This document shows positions 61,001 to 64,000 of a stretch of 64,000 nucleotides of DNA, piece by piece. Below the pieces are notes generated by a model, which ran no database searches, was not told the DNA's origin, and saw nothing but the letters and a program-made list of their open reading frames with translations. Both the position numbers and the translations under genes were made by a program. How positions within the stretch are numbered: the first letter of the stretch is position 1; the number at the start of each line of letters is the position of its first letter. The DNA is from Nautilus pompilius (Eukaryota; Mollusca; Cephalopoda; Nautilida; Nautilidae), in NCBI GenBank assembly GCA_018389105.1, contig JACATO010001085.1, positions 744,001 to 808,000 of the forward strand, in the 5' to 3' direction.

Positions 61001-62554
61001 GTACCTTTTAGTTCAAAGGCACCTCCTACCACCATATCAATAAGATATACTAAGATTTGGTACCATATTCTTCAGGCTACATGCCAAGTATCATCATGTG
61101 AACACAGTCTGAAAGAGGAATCAAGACATTCAACTTCTTCTCTGTGAACCCAAAAACTCTTGGATGAATGTGATCAAGCACCTGTGGGAGTATATATATT
61201 ATCAGCTGAGAGAAACCCATCTGCATCCCACCAATATGATAAAATGAAAGGAAGCTCTCACACAGGTATAGCAAAACCTTGACTGAACTATGATAAAAAA
61301 ATCTGGTCAAATCAATGCCAAACAGGGTAGAGACTGTTCGTGCTGCTAAAGATGACTCAATCAAGTACTAACACAGAATTTCGCTCTACTGCTAGTCTTT
61401 ATTACTAGTTTCCACAAAAAACTGACATATTGTAATAACAATGTGACCAAATTATTACGGCAGGGTGATGTATAGATTAAAATTATTTTCATGCCTATAA
61501 CTCCAAAGTATAATTTAAAATAAGTGACTTCATTATTTCATTTTTTTGAATCTATCCACTAAGAGAATAAATTTTAGGAACTTTTTAGGCAAAGGGAAAC
61601 ACAAAATACTAAATAATAAGTTTTTTTGGAGTGAATTTTTTCTTCAAATTTCTTTTTGCAAGCTTACAGATCATAATTGGTTGTATTAAAATGGTTAAGG
61701 CAAATCATCAGGTGAATAAATAAAAGACACCACTGTATATTTAATTTATCCATTTTCCTATAAAAATGAGCTTCATGTAACTCAAAACTAGCATAAAATA
61801 AAATAGTCAGGAACATACTACATACCTTTCATAATACCATAAGTTGACGATTTTCTGCGGAATGGCAGGTCAAGTTTAAAGGTTGTACAAATGAGCTGCA
61901 GTAGCTGAAGAGAGATAAAAAATGATTTTTCTGGCAATAGTTTTTCATTTTCTCAAGATATCACTGTTTTAGTGTCTGCTTTCAAAAGGTCCATTTTAAC
62001 TGACACCAGCTTACATAGGATAATAGCAATGAGTTACTCATTAAGGTTGTATAGTTAATCCATATAATTAAACCATAATCTTTACATTTCTTTAGATATT
62101 ATTTATTTACAGAACAAATTTAGTGTAGTAAATTAGGTGTTGTCCCCTTGTAAGCCATGAAGGTAATGTTATTAAACAATACCTGGAGATAGAATCCACT
62201 AGCTGTCTCAAGGAACAAGTTCAAGCTGGCCTGCACCTCACCTCGTTTTGGGTTCTAAAATTTAAAAAAAAATAAAAGCAAAGTAGCTGTCACAAACCAT
62301 TATTTTATCCCCTCCTCCCTTTAAAACCTAGTATTTTCTTTTTTCTTTTTTTAATGAGTTAAAACAAATCCCAAATGGCCTAAACTAAATAGAAAATAAA
62401 CCTATAAAAAGGCACTGTTACAAAGTTTAAAAAACTTGTAAAAAAAATTTTTTACTGCAAATTTTAGCATAAAATACATATGAAAAAACTCACCTGATTG
62501 TCTTTAGCTTGAGACTGCAAAGAATTGATTTGATTTTTAAATGCATGATTCCAT
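37048..62554 (-). CDS. SMG7: SMG7, nonsense-mediated mRNA decay factor (5'-incomplete, 21 exons)
   Basis: Exons from 5' to 3' on the minus strand: 62554-62494, 62254-62183, 61904-61826, 59309-59217, 58680-58609, 56299-56146, 55993-55911, 55269-55033, 54271-54124, 53243-53161, 52970-52904, 52627-52532, 52233-52148, 52057-51996, 50151-50074, 48843-47923, 46076-46014, 43617-43580, 38755-38625, 38028-37805, 37128-37048. All phases agree and the joined frame gives 975 residues and a TGA. SMG7 pairs with SMG5, binds phosphorylated UPF1 through a 14-3-3-like fold, and uses its C-terminus to recruit mRNA decay enzymes. Conserved blocks seen include WNHAFKNQI, CQHCLVHLGDIARYR, LVPSNGQPYNQLAIL and SLWAVPGPSPLERLL. 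Only the first roughly 60-70 residues are missing, beyond the right edge or unrecognised. Confidence 0.95.
38756..39480. other. SMG7 intron sequence next to the DDE-type element
   Basis: AT-rich with T runs. Nothing recognised other than the beginning of transposon-derived sequence near 39480. Confidence 0.4.
39480..42800 (-). mobile_element. Broken DDE-type transposon-like element of unnamed family
   Basis: Minus-strand frames in order: a Cys-rich block (ITCKCKKPRCPICFSCSRCG, near 42620-42715), frames at 42020-42329 and 41792-41995, a Cys-His frame (41535-41269) ending AILMMDYKMKY, then a 277-codon frame (41223-40390) starting MSWHGCMIYTRDS and holding YLQSDNAKCYQN and MQDGKGPIDAHF. The trailing part has a CRMCKKIFAS..H zinc-binding motif (40110-40200). 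The pattern D (MDYKMK) - D (SDNA) - E/D (DGKG..D) looks like a catalytic triad. I have seen this architecture in uncharacterised invertebrate proteins but cannot name the superfamily. Frames are broken by shifts and stops, and no terminal repeats were found. Confidence 0.6.
42801..43579. other. SMG7 intron remainder
   Basis: No element is recognised. An 87-codon minus frame at 43196-43459 has no domain. Confidence 0.4.
44207..45593 (+). mobile_element. Dead mariner element related to Hsmar1/cecropia group
   Basis: The right terminal repeat, reverse complemented, reads TTAGGTTGTTACAAAAGTTT; a diverged left end CTAGGATGGTGCAAATCTTT lies at 44207. Plus-strand translation recovers transposase blocks in order: SRRPSSCDNDRLKASVEAD, REIAGELDMSTTTISRHL (helix-turn-helix, near 44767-44822), and HPAYSPDLSPTDYHLFKHL (last catalytic Asp, 45295-45355), followed by LVTRWQKCIDCNG. 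Stops and frameshifts throughout make it inactive. It lies in the SMG7 intron between exons 46014 and 43617, opposite to the gene. Confidence 0.9.
46077..47922. other. SMG7 intron, 1.8 kb
   Basis: Contains a T/A homopolymer pair at 46311-46336. I recognise no gene, repeat family or terminal inverted repeat. Confidence 0.5.
47923..48843 (-). CDS. SMG7: SMG7 large Pro/Gln/Ser-rich exon
   Basis: A 921-nt exon (307 codons, phase 0 at both ends) bounded by 'ttttattag' and CAG|GTAAGA. The reading frame starts QVKGSMENQNKLCNNPNPPR; the internal Met is not the start of a protein. Composition is strongly Pro, Ser, Gln and Gly, as in the disordered middle of vertebrate SMG7. A helical patch LMDSSLQKALLNSLPSLPG and an acidic EFHADNSDFLGSFSRLA motif may be short linear interaction motifs. 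Confidence 0.93.
48844..50073. other. SMG7 intron, 1.2 kb
   Basis: AT-rich sequence with a TA run at 49917-49933. Open frames here are short and without domains. Confidence 0.5.
50074..53243 (-). CDS. SMG7: SMG7 exons for the helical C-terminal half and linker
   Basis: Exons 53161-53243, 52904-52970, 52532-52627, 52148-52233, 51996-52057 and 50074-50151. Landmarks are TDVPLPEDFDLRCFQP, LRCLRLVNYGKWIAEK and GKLHFIAPNAQQGK, which mirror the LPEEFEL, ISIGKWIA and GKLLFI blocks of vertebrate SMG7. The exon at 51996 ends CAG|GCAAGT, a GC donor. The last two exons begin the Gln-rich unstructured region. Confidence 0.92.
50402..50685. mobile_element. hAT-type MITE with perfect 8-bp target-site duplication
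   Basis: The ends are inverted: CAGTGGTTCCCAACCAGTGG on the left, and the reverse complement of the right end begins CAGTGGTTCCCAACCTTTTT. The target-site duplication TTCTAAAA is at 50394-50401 and 50686-50693. The 284-bp length, CAGTGGTT..CAACC terminus and 8-bp duplication are diagnostic of hAT non-autonomous elements. Inside, 'accgtatttgatggcttataagacgcactttttt' (50527-50560) resembles the end of another common DNA-transposon family, possibly a nested fragment. Confidence 0.92.
50694..51995. other. SMG7 intron remainder, 1.3 kb
   Basis: No gene or mobile element recognised. Plus-strand open frames at 50959-51159 and 51156-51371 show no domain signature and lie antisense within the intron. 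Confidence 0.45.
54124..56299 (-). CDS. SMG7: SMG7 exons for the TPR end and start of the helical domain
   Basis: Exons 56146-56299, 55911-55993, 55033-55269 and 54124-54271. The first gives QPYNQLAILEAARGNKLSTV and FYYIRSLAVRHPFPVAATNL; the next gives a MSEVITAFLQFHALIHLST block. The third carries the helical TPVLVQIVTINLFTMHH stretch, and the fourth has LPAIKILLDWLWAHPLYF. All are in the order found in SMG7. The donor of the last exon (TG|GTTTGT) departs from consensus. Confidence 0.92.
56760..58160 (+). mobile_element. piggyBac transposon remnant
   Basis: Piecewise translation gives the piggyBac transposase order: TTIEEIKAFLEINITMNLHS (56970-57030), the catalytic-region blocks SINEAMIAFKGRCHMKQYLP (57225-57285) and KWGLKVWAAADAHNGYMLNF (57288-57350), then YMEKN..GLG, and a degraded later half to about 58150. 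Frame changes at about 57290 and several stops inactivate it. It lies in the SMG7 intron between exons 58609 and 56299, in the opposite orientation. TTAA-flanked ends were not identified. Confidence 0.85.
58609..62554 (-). CDS. SMG7: SMG7 exons for the 14-3-3-like N-terminal domain
   Basis: Five exons. WNHAFKNQINSLQSQAKDNQ is encoded at 62494-62554, a NPKRGEVQASLNLFLETASG block at 62183-62254, CTTFKLDLPFRRKSS at 61826-61904, SCLYICQHCLVHLGDI at 59217-59309 and ARYRQEVDQAQTYYWHAANL at 58609-58680. In known SMG7/SMG5/SMG6 structures this region forms the 14-3-3-like TPR fold that binds phosphoserine. Identity to vertebrate SMG7 is obvious by eye, particularly around the LGDIARYR block. Confidence 0.93.
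59310..60430. other. SMG7 intron sequence left of the Tc1 remnant
   Basis: AT-rich sequence with T runs and a C run at 60152-60159. Nothing recognised. Confidence 0.4.
60440..61439 (+). mobile_element. Tc1-like transposon remnant, copy 2
   Basis: Bases 60936-61439 match 5254-5758 almost exactly. Upstream, bases 60835-60930 hold a further Tc1 transposase piece: a TDEFGFHQFTSGG-like stretch and RFGEDLK-type sequence near the second catalytic aspartate, in shifted frames. The terminal block contains the KHLWEYIYYQLRETHLHPTN stretch. The more distal part (60440-60830) is probably the 5' part of the same element but is too diverged to read. It is inserted in the SMG7 intron between exons 61826 and 59309. 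Confidence 0.75.
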
Positions 62555-64000
62555 CTGCAACATAAACAAATAGTCACTTTAAAGAACTGTGTGTACATAA
62601 TAGAATAACAGTACTATATTTAACTAAACTGTTATAGCTCTATTCCTTTGGCAGACAATCACAGGATGGCTGTGATAGAGCAGAAAAAAAATGCAATACA
62701 ACTAATGTTACAGCAACAATAACACTGTTGTATGTTTGTTTTACCTACCATCTCCTGAAAGTTACCAACATTTCCAGAATTTTTTTAAAATCTTTTTTTT
62801 TGTTGTTTTCTTTTATTTGACATCAACTAGATTTTAAACAATCAGCTAATAAGCTTCATAACAACAAACAATACATGGATACATTCTCCAAGTTTCACTT
62901 AGCACTGTTTTTTTTTTTTTTTGTAGAATGTCTAATTTAAATAATACATTCAGATTGACAGACTGACTGAAAATTGAATATAAATCTCGCTCTCAGAAAC
63001 TGTATCAAATAAATATACTTGATCAAAGCATTCCTAGAATTAATCACAAAACCTTCAAACTGGTCGTTTTCTTTTCACATTCTAAATAAAGAAATATACA
63101 CACCAGTAAATAGTACATCAGTGGGAAACCTATTAGCATGCTTTTTCTTGCAATAAAATTGCCTCCAGTAGAAGTCTTTCATAATGTTTGTTTTTAAGTG
63201 AACTAAAAATAATAAACCTATAATATACACAGGCAGAATATTGTTCCAAGTGCAAGGAAATAAAATCCCCCCCATAAATGTTCCAACCAAAATACATTAA
63301 ACACCAGTTACATCATTGCATTGTGTGCCCTAAATTTTCATTGTCATTCAATGGTAAAGAACAGCCACCTAATAATCTATCAAACAACATATTTTAACAC
63401 AAAGATGGAAACCTACACATTGAATTTTCTAGATGTTATTTTAATTAATTTAAATACACATGACAATAGAGCATTATAATAATAAAAAGTAACATTATCT
63501 AATGCAAAAGTCTTTTTCCTTTCATGTCAGCTCCACACAGGTATATTGAAGATACAAAGTGAAAAATAAGTTTCATCCACTCAGCACTGTTAATATTCTC
63601 TCATTCTATTCTTTTCATCATGAAAGTAAAAGGAATATAATAAAAGCTAAGTCTGCTGAAGGTCACTTAAAAAATGAATATACATGCAGTCATTCAAAAT
63701 GATGAGCCAATCATACAAAAACAGTTGCCTTTTGAACACATTGTTAGTGAAAATGTATTATTCCAAGGAGAGGAAATAAAATTGGAATATAACATAATAT
63801 AAACAATTAATTGTGCTGCTGTAATCCCTTGAAGCTATTTTCATCCAAATAGCTACCTTTCATGTGAATAACTGTTGCAAATATTTTGGATCAGTAACTT
63901 TTTAAAACATAAGTAACCCATTCAGTTGCTCTTGCAAGTAATTCTACAGCTGGTTGGAAATGTTGGACCTTTTCCTTGACTCTTCAATCTAGTCAATCTC
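62555..64000. other. SMG7 5' intron (or upstream) sequence to the window edge
   Basis: I searched both strands for the missing SMG7 N-terminal exon(s), which should encode a block before WNHAFKNQ, and saw none. The minus frame at 63075-63290 is hydrophobic, without a domain. The intron therefore probably continues past the right edge. Confidence 0.5.

Noticed and set aside
63075-63290. Candidate 5' exon of SMG7
   Set aside because: The hydrophobic translation does not resemble the SMG7 N-terminus and has no matching splice phase to exon 62554.

Overview
This is nuclear DNA of an AT-rich invertebrate animal. Spliced genes with GT-AG introns, SMG7 homology, a tRNA-headed SINE with a 'CCTTGAGCAAGG'-type core, and mosaic CpG depletion suggest a lophotrochozoan such as a mollusc. 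The species cannot be fixed from the sequence alone. Two protein-coding genes converge tail to tail, and most other recognisable sequence is decayed mobile DNA.

Plus strand, 8647-33090: a previously hidden signal-peptide exon (8647-8755) is followed by nine intact exons that each encode one complement control protein (CCP/sushi) module. Every intron is phase 1. The spliced frame closes exactly at 604 residues with no membrane segment, so the product should be a secreted CCP-only protein, comparable in layout to soluble complement regulators (role inferred). Two further CCP exons (26733-26932 and 30626-30783) are broken and must be skipped. Intron 1 (7.9 kb) holds a deleted Tigger/pogo transposon and a 3.1 kb satellite: a 74-bp two-part higher-order repeat built from 37-bp units, with diverged 37-bp monomers on one side that include a 333-bp (9 x 37) tandem duplication. 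Intron 5 holds a nearly full-length but inactive RNase H-bearing LINE.

Minus strand, 62554-37048: 21 exons of SMG7, the 14-3-3-like nonsense-mediated decay factor. They join in frame to 975 residues plus stop. The 5' exons lie beyond the right edge. One intron has a GC donor. Its introns hold a Tc1 fragment, a piggyBac remnant, a hAT MITE with perfect target-site duplication, a mariner related to Hsmar1, and a broken DDE-type element of a family I cannot name.

Left edge, 1-8600: a decayed Gypsy-type pol on the minus strand, a Tc1 fragment nearly identical to the one at 61 kb, a pogo-like MITE with TA-flanked inverted repeats, and a CpG-rich stretch that may include unannotated exons.

At the largest scale, CpG is kept at near-normal frequency from about 5.9 to 17.4 kb and strongly depleted on both sides. 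The change falls just after the second CCP exon, which fits a germline-unmethylated domain over the promoter, intron 1 and satellite of the CCP gene.
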